Below are positions 22,112 through 33,660 of a DNA stretch of 64,000 nucleotides, piece after piece. A program made the position numbers and the translations under genes. This DNA comes from Hygrocybe punicea (taxonomy: Eukaryota > Basidiomycota > Agaricomycetes > Agaricales > Hygrophoraceae). Position 1 is the first letter of the stretch, and each line of letters opens with the position of its first letter. The stretch lies in the NCBI GenBank assembly GCA_963556145.1, contig OY744471.1, forward strand, positions 2,597,590 through 2,661,589. The letters run 5' to 3'. The notes under the pieces are model-generated. The model was not told where the DNA came from and made no database searches. It saw nothing but the letters and a program-made list of their open reading frames with translations.

Positions 22112-23358
22112 TTACAGCCTCTGTTTCTTTTTCCCTTTGAGGCTGTCCTCGATGTCGAAGGGGTCTTTTTTTAACAGACGTTTCTTGATGGGTGAATGAG
22201 AGCTGTGAGTGGGAGGCAGTACAACGCATAGGGATACGATGTCGGCCACGAAAACATCACGGCTCGGATGCGCCTTTTCTTGCACCAAGTATTTTTGAAC
22301 AGTGAAACGGGCAGCGACCGTTGCTCCCTTTAAGGTGTCAATGTACTCACGTGGTCCAACGAGGTCACGATCGATGTTAAATGCCGGGAGAGGCTTGACG
22401 AAGTAGGGTCCTTCCATGCTTTTCAGCGCATCGCGGGCTTGGTCACTGTCTACAGGCCAATCACACAGTTTCGTTTCTTCAGCGAAATTGGCTGGATTGT
22501 GTGAGATTAAATGTAGGTAGTAGGTGATGTGAAAGTAGTCACCTCGATTAATATTGTTGTACTCTTCGTTGGAAGCTTGGACCCCTCTCTGTGGAGTAGA
22601 TGAGTTATACAAGGATACGTGGTCTGCGAAAACAGTCCTACATAAAATGGTTGATGTCGCAATCTGATTTTCGTCATTCCACCCTCGCCTTCTTTAATGA
22701 TGCCTTCACTAACCGATCCGGGATTTTTGGCGGTGTTCATTAATTTTCAAATCGTGGAGACAGTGGTGTTGAAGTCTTTGACGAGAGTTGGGGAAGAGAT
22801 CGCAGTGCCAGTGCATGTCAGCTTTATGTCAGCGAATCTTTTAGCGCCTCCGACGTCTCCTCGCCACATTGCGTCGGGCATCAACCAGAAGTCGTCTTCA
22901 GTGATGTGCATGAGGAGCGTTAGTTCTGCTGACTCTCCAGCGTCACCTCCTATTGTAGGCAAGATGGGGGTGACAATGTTTTCGTTACGTTCCGGTTCAT
23001 GTGTGACCAGCCGAAGGGTTCGGCCATCTCTCATCCAGCGTAGCATGTTGCCGACGTCAGGATCGCCCACATATGAACAAGAAGCAATCAGAGCGGTCTG
23101 CCACACATCCAATTTGTGTTCTTGTTGATCGACAGGCCCGTCTGTAACTGAAGGTGGGATGCCAAGTACTCGGATGCTGTTTGGTCTGTCAACATTGCAA
23201 AACTATGGCGACGAGAAAACTCACTTGACTTGTTTTGAAGCTCCAACCCTCGAATCGACAAAGTGTGCCTGAATGTTCTTTGGAGACTCTTCGGAGGCAG
23301 TTTCTCTTGTACGATCGTTTGCGGAGATGGTGGTGGATGATGAAGCTTTAGAAGTCAT
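22112..23358 (-). pseudogene. Helitron B accessory gene, unrecognised, introns retained
   Basis: Start ATG at 23358-23356 (MTSKASSSTTISAND). A 39-nt intron (23224-23186, GTGAGT to GACAG) joins in phase to PNSIRVLGIPPSVTDG and DVWQTALIASCSYVGDPD. The protein continues through MHITEDDFWLMPDAMWRGDV to FNTTVSTI, where a TGA (22749-22747) sits in place of a probable TGG (KLMNTAKN follows). A second intron candidate lies near 22713-22638 (GTTAGT...TGTAG), although its phase does not fit exactly. The last exon (FADHVSLYNSS, GDYFHITYYLHLISHNP, to KKQRL stop at 22112) is open. About 400 residues in total, rich in charged residues, with no known domain. It is divergent from the replicase, with about 120-230 bp between the two. 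It may be captured host sequence or a Helitron accessory protein. Confidence 0.5.
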
Positions 23359-23479
23359 GACATGGGAGAGATGGGCATTTCAAGGGTGGGCATGGTCTTT
23401 TTTACACAACCAATGCATCATGGCAAAATTTAACTGCGAACAAGACCGAAACTTTGTAGGTCTCAGTTGGTGATCGTTC

Positions 23480-24790
23480 TTGTGGTGTAGACGTCATGCG
23501 AACGTCATTCGGCGCTGTTTTTTACAGGGACGAAGGGGTGTTTTTTTTTTCCGTTTCCCTTTTGATGCAATTAAGGAACTGTCTCAGTTTCAACGAATGG
23601 TGAACGCTCACGATCTACGCTACTTGACGGTCCCAGAGTTGTTAACCTTGTCAAGGGGACATGTGCAATTCGGTCGTGGTCAACGAACGAGAGTGGCTGT
23701 CATTCAAAGAATATTAGCAGTTGGCTCTTCTTCGTTACACGACCACCTACAAACGGCGGCGACTGCGAAACGACGACGTGTGGAGGAATCAGAGGAGATG
23801 AAAGTTTTACAACAAAAACGGAAAGTCGAAGAAAAGTACGAAAGACGAAGGAAAATCATAAAAATCGACCGAACTTACTGGGATTCGGATACGAGTGGTT
23901 TCCTGAAATTGCCTTCAGAAACACGATTGCATGAATGCTACAGAGAGTTTTATGAGGCAACTTCTAACGAGGCCGTTCAGATCAGTGTCTGTGCTGTATG
24001 CGCGCGAGAGCTCAGCATACGTGGGGACTGTTTACATCGAAAGCGTTTATCAGATTTGGCAAACTCACATCGCTTGATTCCAAAATGGTTTCAACCTGCA
24101 CATGAACTATTCCATCAATGACTACTCCTTCCTCATGCTGTTAATGCAGGACCAACGATGGCCGATACGTGGATCACTGTATGCGAAGCTTGTCTCACTT
24201 CTTTGAAGGAGAAAAGGGAGAGTCCTCCTCCAATGTCTTTGGCAAATCGTTTGTGGATAGGCGAAGTTCCGTGGGAGTTAAAACGACTCACTTTTGCGGA
24301 GCAGTTGTTAATCGCGCTTTTTTATCCTCGAGTGTACGTCTTCAAGCTATTCCCTAAACTGAAGTTTCCTGTGAAGGAAAACGCAGCGTTACAGAGTGCC
24401 ATGGGTGGATCTGTGAGTACCTATGATTTAGATGTGGATGGGGCAAGTGCCATGATTGAAGGAGACCTCTTACCACGAAGACCACATATATTGGCTAGTG
24501 TGATCTCTGTTACCTTTATCGGGACGAATCCGGTTCCTAAAACATGGTTACGGACCACGTTCAAAGTGCATCGAAATGTCGTTCACGATGCATTGCGATG
24601 GTTGAAAAACCATAATGTCAAGTATTATGGGCACATGAAGTTGTCAATGGAAAACCTTTCTGAACTTCCTGAAGATGATGTTCCTGGCGGGGTGCTTGGG
24701 ATCGTTCGACATTCGAATGATGTTGGCATTCTAGAAGAAGAAAATGGAGGGTATCTGCCTTCACATGATGATCCTGTAGGAGGTATTTGA
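23480..24790 (+). pseudogene. Helitron B replicase-helicase, SAP-like and DUF6570-like part
   Basis: A likely start is the Met near 23599 (MVNAHDLRYLTVPELLTLSR). This first segment resembles a SAP DNA-binding motif (LTVPELL...RVAVIQRIL). A basic coiled segment rich in KRKVEEKYERRRK follows, then a CxxC pair (ISVCAVCAREL), TWITVCEACL, and a DUF6570-like signature (MSLANRLWIGEVPWEL, FAEQLLIALF). A TGA at 24119-24121 follows LFHQ; the frame continues intact after it. The 24790 end is at a TGA after GGI, near a possible intron donor. The family product is the N-terminus of a rolling-circle transposase. Confidence 0.75.
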
Positions 24791-24944
24791 ATTTCAACGT
24801 AATCTTGGACAAATTTTGATATATCCGAATTAGTTGATGCGAGGGACAGCGGACGTGACAACGTGGAGAGGTCCCCCGATGAGGAGGAAGGTTTGTTTCT
24901 GAACTCGATGAATTTACCGTCAAATTGATACAGCGGAAAATGAT

Positions 24945-26243
24945 GTAGGACCCGAAGTCGTGCCTCTGCACATTTCAGGCGCGGTTGACATGGATATCAC
25001 ACGAATGACAAGTTCGGAAATGATGCTGTGGGGTCTTGCAAATCTGTGGAAAGAAGATAAGGAAGGAGGTTATGCCATAAAGCACGGGAATCAACCTGTG
25101 TCTGATTTTGGAACTCCTCATTCAGCAAACCGCGAAACAGCATGGATGATGTCCTTTGACACACCTAATTTCTTCGAGAAAGCATTTCCTTGCCTGTTTC
25201 CTTATGGAACCGGTGGAATAGAGGCCGACCGCGAAACACAACTGGACTTCCGTCAGCATGTGCAGTGGGCACTGCAATACCATGATCGCCGTTTCCGAAA
25301 GCATGAGACTTTTTCTTTTGTTGCGTTTAGCATCTTGCAACGACGTCAAACTTTGGCGACGGCACGAGTACAGATCAATAGGAGGGACTTTCAGTCCGAT
25401 GCCGAACGATTGATGGCGTTAACCCCCGAACAATTGCAGCAGGCGGCGAGGGAAGAGGACGCGAATCTTCCCATCTCGGATGCGACTGTTAAAAAAATTC
25501 ACCGTCAAGTGTATGGCGCTGTGAGTCACGTTAAAGGTTCAGACCAGAGCCGCTACCAACTAAGGAGTCAAATCTGGTCGACGGCTTTGGTCTATGGACC
25601 CCCCACGGTATGGATGACAATCAACCCATCAGATTTACACGACCCCATTTTGCAAATTTTTGCCGGAGAAGAAATCGATCTGGACAATTTCATAGCTTCT
25701 GCAGGACCTGACGCGGGTCAGCATGCACAAAATGTTGCAAATGATCCGTACGCAGCCGCGAAGTTCTTCCACTTCATCATACGTGGTGTTTTAGAGCATT
25801 TACTTCAAATAAAGGTCGAAGATCACAAAATCAAGACCGAGGTCGGCATAATGGGAGAGGTGGGGGCGTATTTTGGAGCTGTGGAAGCTCAAGGACGAGC
25901 GACACTGCATCTCCACTTACTGCTTTGGCTAAAGCATACTCCTTCTTTTGATCACTTGGCCAACCTCCTCAAGACGGAGGCTTTCCGTGAACACGTGGTC
26001 CGTTTTATTGACGTGAATTTTCGAGCACATCTACCAGGCCTTGATTCCCCGGAAAGTCTACGGAACATTCCCAAGGACAAGAACATTAGTTACAGTCGAC
26101 CTCCAAATCCCTCAAGCCCTGATTATAGAAACGATTTGAAAGCGATGGAATTGAAGTTGGTGCGAATGGAACAACTGCACGTTGTTTTGCGTGGGAAGTG
26201 TTTGAACAAATCCACACCAAGGGTTTCCGGAGTGCGTCGTTGA
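24945..26243 (+). pseudogene. Helitron B replicase, Helitron-like N / HUH domain
   Basis: A long open frame containing FEKAFPCLFPYGTGG, YHDRRFRKHETF, WMTINPSDLHDPI, AAKFFHFIIRGVLEHLL and AQGRATLHLHLLLWL. The last holds the HUH metal-binding motif (His-Leu-His) of rolling-circle replicases. It would cleave and join single-stranded DNA at element ends. The frame ends after EQLHVVLRGKCL in a region where other Helitrons continue with CKRRxPF, because an insertion begins there. Without the downstream tyrosine part it is inactive. Confidence 0.85.
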
Positions 26244-27109
26244 TCGGGAAATTACCTTGTTGTCCTTTGGGAACAAGGATTTAGCTCTTCTATAACTCTG
26301 GGTTATTCCTGTTGGGTGGTGGGGTTGTGGTGTGAATCCTATCAAAGGTTAGCTTTGAAAGATACAACAAATACTTGACAATAATATAAGTCAGATGTAT
26401 GACTTATAGAGGATGAGTGAACAGTGAGGTCTTCCCTACTAAAGGTAAAGACTTTGAGTGACAAGAGGTATGCAAGAGTATAAGCGGATAATAACTCAAG
26501 CAAGTATGAACAGTGTAAGATGAACAAGTGTACAACAGTTAAGTATACAAGTAGCAAGTATACAATGAGCAGAGGTACAACAGAGATGAGCGATAGATTA
26601 TGGACGATGGGTGGTAGATGATGGGCGATGGGCAATGTAACAGTAGATGTCAGACAAAAGGGAGGTGTGACAAAATACTATGTACAGAATGAATGAACTG
26701 AACAATAGGCAAGTAGAATTGATAATCAAGATATCGGACTTTATTCCGAAGCTTCAAACGCACATTGGCTACTAGTGCAGAATAAAGTACTGGGATATCT
26801 TTGGTGATGATCAATAGAACTTGAAAGAAGATGAATGTGACTGTACTACGTGACAGAACACAAAGAAAATATATCAAACAAGTAATAAGGGAGTATCAAT
26901 ATAACTGCAATTGATATCCTTAAACAAATGAATGATGACTTGAACTGCAATTGGTATTTGAAGTACTACTACACAAGTAATACAAACAAACACAGAGGGG
27001 TGAATCAGAATCTGGGAGAGGGACTGTCCTGTGACTGGGCCTGTCAGATTAGGTGACTGAGCCATCTCCAGCAGAAACTGGGCTCTATATATACCTATTC
27101 TACAGCAGG

Positions 27110-27480
27110 AGTCATACTGAGTCATAGAATGGTATATGAAATGGAGAGCATAGGATATGACTCATAGGGAGTCATATAGAGGAGAGGCATAGGTTTATGA
27201 CTCATAAGGAGTCATAATGATGAAAGGCATGGGGGGTTATGACTCATAAGGAGTCATAAGAAAGGAAGGCATGGGTTTGTGACTCATACAGAGTCAATTA
27301 ATGAGTCACATAGGAATTATAATCAAAGGAGGGGGCATAATGAGTCAGAAATAGTCATAATTAGTCATGGGTGGTCATAATGAGTCATGGGGGGTCATGA
27401 GTATGTCATAAGGGTCATAATTTGTCATGGATAGACCAATGAGTCACATTTGATGGGAGTGAGTCATGTTGCTGGTCCAA
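27110..27480. repeat. Imperfect repeat rich in TGACTCA/TGAGTCA
   Basis: Units of about 45-55 bp built on TGACTCATAAGGAGTCATA, a dyad of two GAGTCA half-sites, followed by AGGCATG-like spacers. At least ten TGA[CG]TCA cores are present. Confidence 0.75.
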
Positions 27481-27779
27481 TCTTGGGTGTGTGAATCAAA
27501 GGCAAGGGCTGTGCCAGGCTATGCTTCTAGAATCATCTTCCTGAGGCTGTGCTTCTTGATCAATTGATGCCATGCCATGTGTGTATCCTTATCAGTTAAG
27601 AAAAAGATAAGATCAGGGCTGGGCTGTATTTGATCAATTGATATGAAATGTGATGTGCTTCTTGATCAGGGAATGATGAGTGGCATGTGTTATCTCTATG
27701 ATTGGAGATAAGGATGTGGCTGTGCTTCTTGTGCTTCTTTGGCCTCTGATAAGATGTTTTGGGGGCCTTATCAGTTAAG

Positions 27780-27965
27780 ATAAGGGTATTCCTTCATTTC
27801 CTCTGCATAGATAAGGGTTTTCTTGTATGTCCCTTCTGTAGATAAGGGTTTCCTTGCATGTCCCTTGTTTAGATAAGGGTTTCATGTATGTCCTATGTGC
27901 AGATAAGGATTTCCTATGTGTCCTATATGCAGATAAGGGTATTCCTTTCTACTCCATATGCAGAT
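27780..27965. repeat. Tandem array of AGATAAGGGTTTCCT
   Basis: Five or six units of about 35-38 bp with AGATAAGGGTTTCCTTGCAT and TGTCC(C/T)T. Confidence 0.8.
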
Positions 27966-28053
27966 GGGGGCGTTCCAGTATGAATGGTCCTTGTAATGGG
28001 ATGTGTGCTGTAGGGATGGTGACTAGTGACAGCATATTACTATGTTTTGATCC

Positions 28054-28618
28054 GAATCCTGTTTGGATCATGACAACGTGTGTCAGTTACGGCGATGTCT
28101 TCAATACGACAAAGAAGGACTCCTCATTTGCAAAAGGCGCACACCATTCCAGATCTCTGAAGCCAGCTATGTTACTTCAGATGGGAAATGGGGTAGTAAA
28201 AGGCTTCATCCTTACATCAATGGTTGGGTGCCTGCGATACTCGTCAACGTTCGTTGTAACAATGATGGGAAGCTCCTTACAAATGGTGGGGACACGAAGA
28301 ACATAACTTACTATGTCTCCACATATGCCGCTAAGAAGCAGGGCCGTGATTCCAACTTATCTGCTGTGTTAGCGGACGGTTTCGCTTACCACTTGTCACA
28401 TCCCAATCCTTCGTACATTCAAGATATACGTGCACAGCAACGTCTACTCATGTTCAGATTGGTACATGCCATTAACCGAGAACAACCAATCGCAAGTCTT
28501 ATGGTAAATTCTTACTTGATGGGTTGGGGTGATGTGTACAAATCACACACGTACTCTTTCATTTACTGGTCGTCTTTTGTAATTTCATTGTTAGAAGCAT
28601 ATCCCGACTTGAAGTGGT
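28054..28618 (+). pseudogene. Helitron B replicase, tyrosine (Y2) part
   Basis: The frame reads RRCLQYDKEGLLICKRRTPF, GWVPAILVNVRCNNDGKL and TNGGDTKNITYYVSTYAAKKQ. Two tyrosines separated by three residues and followed by lysines match the Helitron Rep catalytic tyrosine motif. It ends at LEAYPDLKW, followed by a well-formed intron (28619-28664, GTAAGT to TGTAG). Confidence 0.8.
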
Positions 28619-28664
28619 AAGTTCCAATCATTTTCAAATAACGAAATTCTAAATATACTGTAGG

Positions 28665-31446
28665 AAATGTAACAGTGAAAAGAATTTAACGTGCGTTTTC
28701 TGATTGAGCATAATGAATTTCAAGGACGTAGTAATTCTTTCCAAATAGTGTCGGTGAAAAGTCTGAATGGGAAAGGAATGACGAAGAGAGAAGAACAACT
28801 GAAGAGAAAGAAACGGAGGTGTGTGAAAATATTTTTAAAAAAGGTCATGAAAACTGATACAGTATCTTCTTTTATCGGCGGGTGGTATTGCAATGAAGGC
28901 CAACGATGTGGTGACCTTGGATGTCGACAGTGCAGGACGTTTTTTCGCGAAGAGCCAGGTGACCGACTACTGATGTTGGGGGCACTGTTTGAAAGATTAC
29001 AACATTCTGGATTTTTTCGTTCAAACTTACGAAGTAGAGGATGAGGTGGTTGCAAATTTTGACGAACCACAAAGTAGAGGGCGACCGCGACACCTCCGGA
29101 TCCTTTATCTTGATTCTCATCCTAAAAGATCCCATGCTTATCGAGTGCTCAGACCTGAAGACCATCGAAATCTTCTGGACATCGTGGGACATTGGTTTCC
29201 GAGACGAGACGATGAAGAAAGAACAGAATTTTACGCCGCATGTATGTTGATGCTTTTGAAACCATGGCGGGATTTAAAAAAAGACTTGAAGGGTGTGGAT
29301 GAAACGTGGAGTGCCGCGTTTGAATCTTTTCTTGAAGAAACAACACCACGTATTCACTTCGTTTTATCGGCGATTCAATACTTTCATGAGTGCAACAGTG
29401 CAGCCAAAAAAACATGGGAGAAGAGAGGGTTTACCAATGAAATGGAGGCGGAGTTGAGAGTAGTTCCAGACGAAGACATGGATCATTCCGAATCTACTGT
29501 TGAAGTAGATGAAGACCTGACGGAGCAAGACGTGATCGCTTTTCGAAACAGTCAGAAATCCAGGAAAGAGGAAATAAATGGATGTCTTGCAATTGAAACG
29601 GCCAAGAAGGCAAAAGTTTTTGATGTGGAGAATGACAATTGGTTCGTGGCTAAACCAAAAGCTTTGAATGCAAACGAAAATGATCTACAAGAATTGGAAT
29701 CGTGGAAAAGAGCATTACAAGAAAATGTTAACTTACAGAACCAAAAGAACTCGAGCACGAATGGCAATGAAAGAACAAGTGAAGGCGCGTGGGTGCGACC
29801 ATTGGAATCGATGGATCTTTCCGGAAGAAGTGAAAATCGTGACAAAGAAAGAGACATCCGAGATCAAACAGAGGCAATAGATGATCTGAGCGAAGAACAG
29901 CAGCAGGCGCACGACATCATATTGTGGCATCTTCGTGAGACACTCGCAGGTTCACAACCACCGCCTCTTCACATGATAATATACGGTGAAGGGGGAACGG
30001 GCAAATCAAAAGTGATTAGTGCCGTTACACATTCGTTTTGCAGAGAGCTAGTGGACGAATGGTTGATCAAATCCGCGTACACGGCAATTGCGGCTTCACA
30101 GATCAACGGGAAAACGACACACCATATCGGACACATGTCACCCAACCACACAGGAGCGATGTCGGCTTTGGGCCAAAAGAAACTTCAGGAATTTTAGAAA
30201 CAATACCGTTACCTTTTCATTGACGAGTATTCAATGATTGGTAAAACATTCTTGAACTCTCTGTCACGAAACGTTGCGATCGGCAAGGCAGGGGAAGCTG
30301 GATCCATTGATAACTCGTTTGGGGGCGTGAATGTGATCCTGTCAGGAGATCTTCACCAGTTCCCACCAGTCGCGACTTCGAAAACAGAAGCTCTTTTTTA
30401 CAAGTCGAACCCTTCGGAAAAGCTGGAATCCCAACTTGGACGCAAGATCTATGAAGAGTTCAAGACGGTCGTGATACTGAAAAAACAACAACGAGTTACT
30501 GATCCGGTGTGGTGGGAATTCTTGCATGATCTCCGACAAGGAGAAGTCAAAAACTGTCAACTTGACATGTTAAGAACTTTGATCATAGGAGAAGCCCAAA
30601 GCATCCCCACGAAATTAGACGGACCGGAGTGGCGCGACGCTGTGCTTGTAACCCCACAACACGCTGTACGTGAAAGATGGAATCATGCAGCTGTTTGAAA
30701 GTATTGTAAAGACGCTGGAGAAACACTTTATGTCATCAACGCTGAAGACAGAACACGTGGACGGCCACTCACACATCTGGAACAGATCGCATTGGCAGGG
30801 CAGGAGGCAAAGGGTGGCAATACGCAAAAGAACCTATCGGAAACAGTAGAGATTTTGAAAGGGATGAAGGTGATGATAACGACCAACCTGGAGACGGATT
30901 TAGACATCGCGAATGGTGCACGAGGAACAATCGTTGACATAAAGCTTCATCCCGAAGAACCACCACTAAAAAGAGGAGCGGTTGTCACCTTGGAGCGCGT
31001 TCCGCCGTACATTCTAGTCAAACTGGATCGTACACGTGCGAGGACGCTAAGCTGGATTAGAGTCAAAAATAATCCCCATCGAACCGTGCCAGTGTCGAAT
31101 GCAGATCAAGGTGAAGGAAGGTTCAAGCTTGTTGACGAAAACAGTGACACGATACCAGTTTCCGATTACGGCCAGTTACGCTTTTACAGACTACCGAGCT
31201 CAAGGCCAAACGATCCTATATGTGATAATCAACATCAAGTGCCCCCCCGCCCCTGCGCATTTGAGTCTTTTCAACCTATACGTCGCTTTGTCCAGAAGTC
31301 CAGGACGTCAAAATATACGTCTATTACGAGATTTTGAAGACAAACAGTTCATGCAAGCTCACGATTCCGCATTGTATGAGGAAGACATGAGACTGAATGA
31401 ATTGGACAAAAAGACAAAAGCTTGGTGGGCAAAGATAAAATATTAA
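28665..31446 (+). pseudogene. Helitron B PIF1-like helicase
   Basis: Open segments run collinearly. AKSQVTDY with an in-frame TGA is near 28970. LLKPWRDLKKDLK follows, then Walker A GEGGTGKSKV (about 29990), a TAG at 30195-30197 (FWKQY probably became F-stop-KQY), Walker B YLFIDEYSMIG (about 30215), GDLHQFPPV, a TGA at 30696-30698, MKVMITTNLETDLDIANGAR, a one-base frameshift near 31045, and the C-terminal motif FTDYRAQGQT with LFNLYVALSRS. Stop TAA at 31444-31446. It would unwind DNA ahead of the replicase. Three or more stops show it is dead, but otherwise it is the best-preserved helicase here. Confidence 0.85.
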
Positions 31447-32390
31447 GGAAGTGAAAAGAGTGAGTATTGGGGTTTCCGTTTACAATTAGTGTCATTGTTT
31501 AAACACTCTTAGATTGTCGGATAACTATTGAACATTATATTAAACCCGTATGACACCAATAGAATAAAAGAGGGACAAACGTGAGTTCAAAGGGGTTCCC
31601 ATTTCTCCGAATAGGATACTTTCAATGAGTAGTGCCTGCCATGTACAAAAGAGGGTCCTGAAAAAGATATAAATGCTGGAAAGCTGAATCCAGGGCGTCA
31701 AAGACGGACAAACGTGACGCCAATGGGGTTCCGTTGTCGCAGGTGCCTTGTACAAAAGACGGTCCGGACATAGACAAGAAGAATTGACGAGAAGACTGAA
31801 GAAGATATAAATGCTTGAAAGGTGATTGGAGGGCGTGGACTCAAATGACTCACGGCGGGGAATCGGTTAAACTCCGTGAGGAGTTAAACGTCTCCCAAAA
31901 ATGACGTCAAATGGGGTTGAATAAACCCCTGAGCGGAGGGTGACAGGACGTCACTATGGGATGGCAAACGTACAGCGATATTTGGAAGCATCGGCCACAC
32001 GATGGGGAAAAAAGAATATAAGATTTCGCGGTCAATCGTAGTTATGGCAAAGGTAGGCAAACGTACATGAATGTTTCGATGCGTCGGCCACATAATCTTG
32101 GGCGACACGGAAGAGAATAGCGTTGAAGAAACCCCTGAGCGGAGGGTGACAGGACGTTATTTAGACGGACAGCGATATTTGAATGCATCGGCCACACGAT
32201 GGGGGAAAAAAAATATAAGATTTCGTGTTTAACTGTAGTTATGGCAAAGGTAGGCAAAGGTACATGAATATTTCGATGTGTCGGCCACACAATCATGGGC
32301 AACACGGAAGAGAATAAATGAATGAAAACTACGATGAGAAAATGAAGGGGGGTATATGATTTCAGGTTTAATCGTTGTTTATCTCTATTT
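31447..32390. repeat. Helitron B 5' (minus) subterminal region with tandem repeat
   Basis: No gene. Two units about 208 bp apart (from about 31920 and 32128) share CCCCTGAGCGGAGGGTGACA, TCGGCCACACGATGGGG and TAGTTATGGCAAAGGTAGGC. The inverted repeat AACTCCGTGAGGAGTT is at 31869-31884. Confidence 0.7.
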
Positions 32391-32450
32391 ACGATATCCA
32401 CGCCCGATGGCCTTCTTTACGGGGTATCAGCAACCTTGCAAGCAAGGTAA
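32391..32450 (-). other. Helitron B 5' terminus
   Basis: Minus strand: TTACCTTGCTTGCAAGGTTGC, beginning directly after host A. The hairpin CCTTGC-TT-GCAAGG is formed by the first bases. The same sequence is at 1-85. Confidence 0.75.
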
Positions 32451-33660
32451 TTTCAGAGCTTACTTGACATATGTAATAAAACCACCTATATTAGCAAATG
32501 GATCCATTCTGCTGTTTTTCTTAGTTGTGTATCATTTCCTAGCCTTTCAAATGTCCGCTCACTATATTTGTAATAAAACTTCGAAATTATATGACATTTT
32601 CAAGTCTGACAATATATCCTTCAATCCTAACATTGATATTGAATGCATTGGTGGAGGCAAAGCAAATATATTCCCATTGCATGAACTAATGCCTGCTTCA
32701 ACCAATAAAAATGCTAGTATGGATGCAGCCAAATATAAATTCCACTCTTATATGCCAAAAAGTGAAGCACTCTCATTGGAATCATCATCTGAAAAATCAC
32801 TTGTAATTGTAAATTACCCATTTGAATTGTTGATTCCAAAGTTGACCATTGCCAATTTGAAAGTAATTGCAGCTCATCATAGCATTCTTGTCCACTCAAA
32901 AATGAATCAGGCATCAATTCAAACTGCAATACAGATTCATGTGTGCTCCAACTATGCTGAATTTGTATCAATCTTTGAATTTATTGATGAAGAAGTGATT
33001 GCAATTCACAAGAAAACCTCAAACACCAGAGCAGTCAATAAATTTAAAGTACAACATCCTGACAAATATGCACAATGAAATCTAGCAGCTGTGCAGAAAT
33101 ATCACAATGAATACCCTGATGAGCATGTTAAACAACATCTAGCAGCTGTGCAGAAATATCAGAGTGAAAATCCAGAGAAACATGCAAAGCAAAATCTGGC
33201 AGCTGTACAAAATTTTCAGAGTGAAAATCCAGAAAAACATGCAAAGCAAAATCTGGCAGCTGTAAAAAACTTTCAGATTCAAAATCCTAAAAAACATGCA
33301 AAACAAAATCTGGCAGCTGTCCAAAATTTTCAGAGTGAAAATCCTGATAAGCATGCCAAACAACATCTAGCAGCTGTGTAGAAATTTCAGAGTGAAAATC
33401 CAGAGAAACATAGCAAACAAAATCTGGCAGCTGTCCAGAAATTTCATCTGGAACATCCTGAGAAGCATGCAACACAAAACCTTGCAGCTGTTACAAAATT
33501 CAAAGTCAATCATTATGACAAGCATCTGCAACACACATTAAATGCAGTTCAAAGATGTACCATGAATCATCCTGAGCAGCACGCACAAACAAATCAGACC
33601 TCTGTTCAGACATACAGAGATAACATTCAAGTCCCTCCAGAACCACCTTCAGCAAAATTG
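32451..33660 (+). pseudogene. Helitron A protein, SAP-like domain and 19-residue repeats
   Basis: It resumes as FRAYLTYVIKPPILANGSI after Helitron B. It contains ECIGGGKANIF, then a SAP-like helix-loop-helix (LTIANLKVIAAHHSILVHSK) followed by FVSIFEFIDEEV. A repeat domain of LAAVQKYQSENPEKHAKQN units (33076-33600, about seven clear units plus degenerate ones) comes next. A TGA at 33076-33078 corresponds to CGA in the second copy (minus, near 45945), and a TAG at 33379-33381 replaces CAG. The frame closes near 33663. The repeats are basic and may bind nucleic acid; that is inference. Confidence 0.7.
33076..33600 (+). repeat. 57-bp coding tandem repeat
   Basis: Units encode L-A-A-V-Q-K/N-F/Y-Q-S-E-N-P-E/D-K-H-A-K-Q-N/H. 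The same array with about five units is at 45706-45960 on the minus strand. Confidence 0.9.

Larger units (their letters stand above)
26250..28050. mobile_element. Insertion of unknown type splitting the replicase
   Basis: The replicase stops near 26243 and resumes near 28054. The 1.8 kb between has no recognisable gene. It contains a TGACTCA-rich repeat (27110-27480) and a GATAAGGGTTTCCT tandem array (27780-27965). I could not find a target duplication or terminal repeat, so the borders are approximate. Confidence 0.5.
20869..32450 (-). mobile_element. Helitron B, 11.6 kb, inserted in Helitron A
   Basis: The boundaries come from Helitron A itself. Removing 20869-32450 rejoins GAAAACATGA to TTTCAGAGCT and restores the frame KHDFRAYL seen uninterrupted in the copy at 46570. 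On the minus strand the insertion starts TTACCTTGCTTGCAAGG after a host A and ends CTAG before a host T, with the hairpin GCCACC-GAA-GGTGGC 12 bases before the end. This is the canonical Helitron A|T target without duplication. It carries a replicase-helicase relic on the + strand and an accessory gene on the minus strand. Confidence 0.85.

Noticed and set aside
22697..23128. + strand 143-codon frame
   Set aside because: It is antisense to the accessory gene exon at 22747-23112, whose intron joints and continuing exons favour the minus strand.
26342..27125. Minus-strand hydrophobic frames (75-97 codons) as possible membrane proteins
   Set aside because: They lie in an AT-rich inserted segment, have no conserved copy here, and are short enough to arise by chance.
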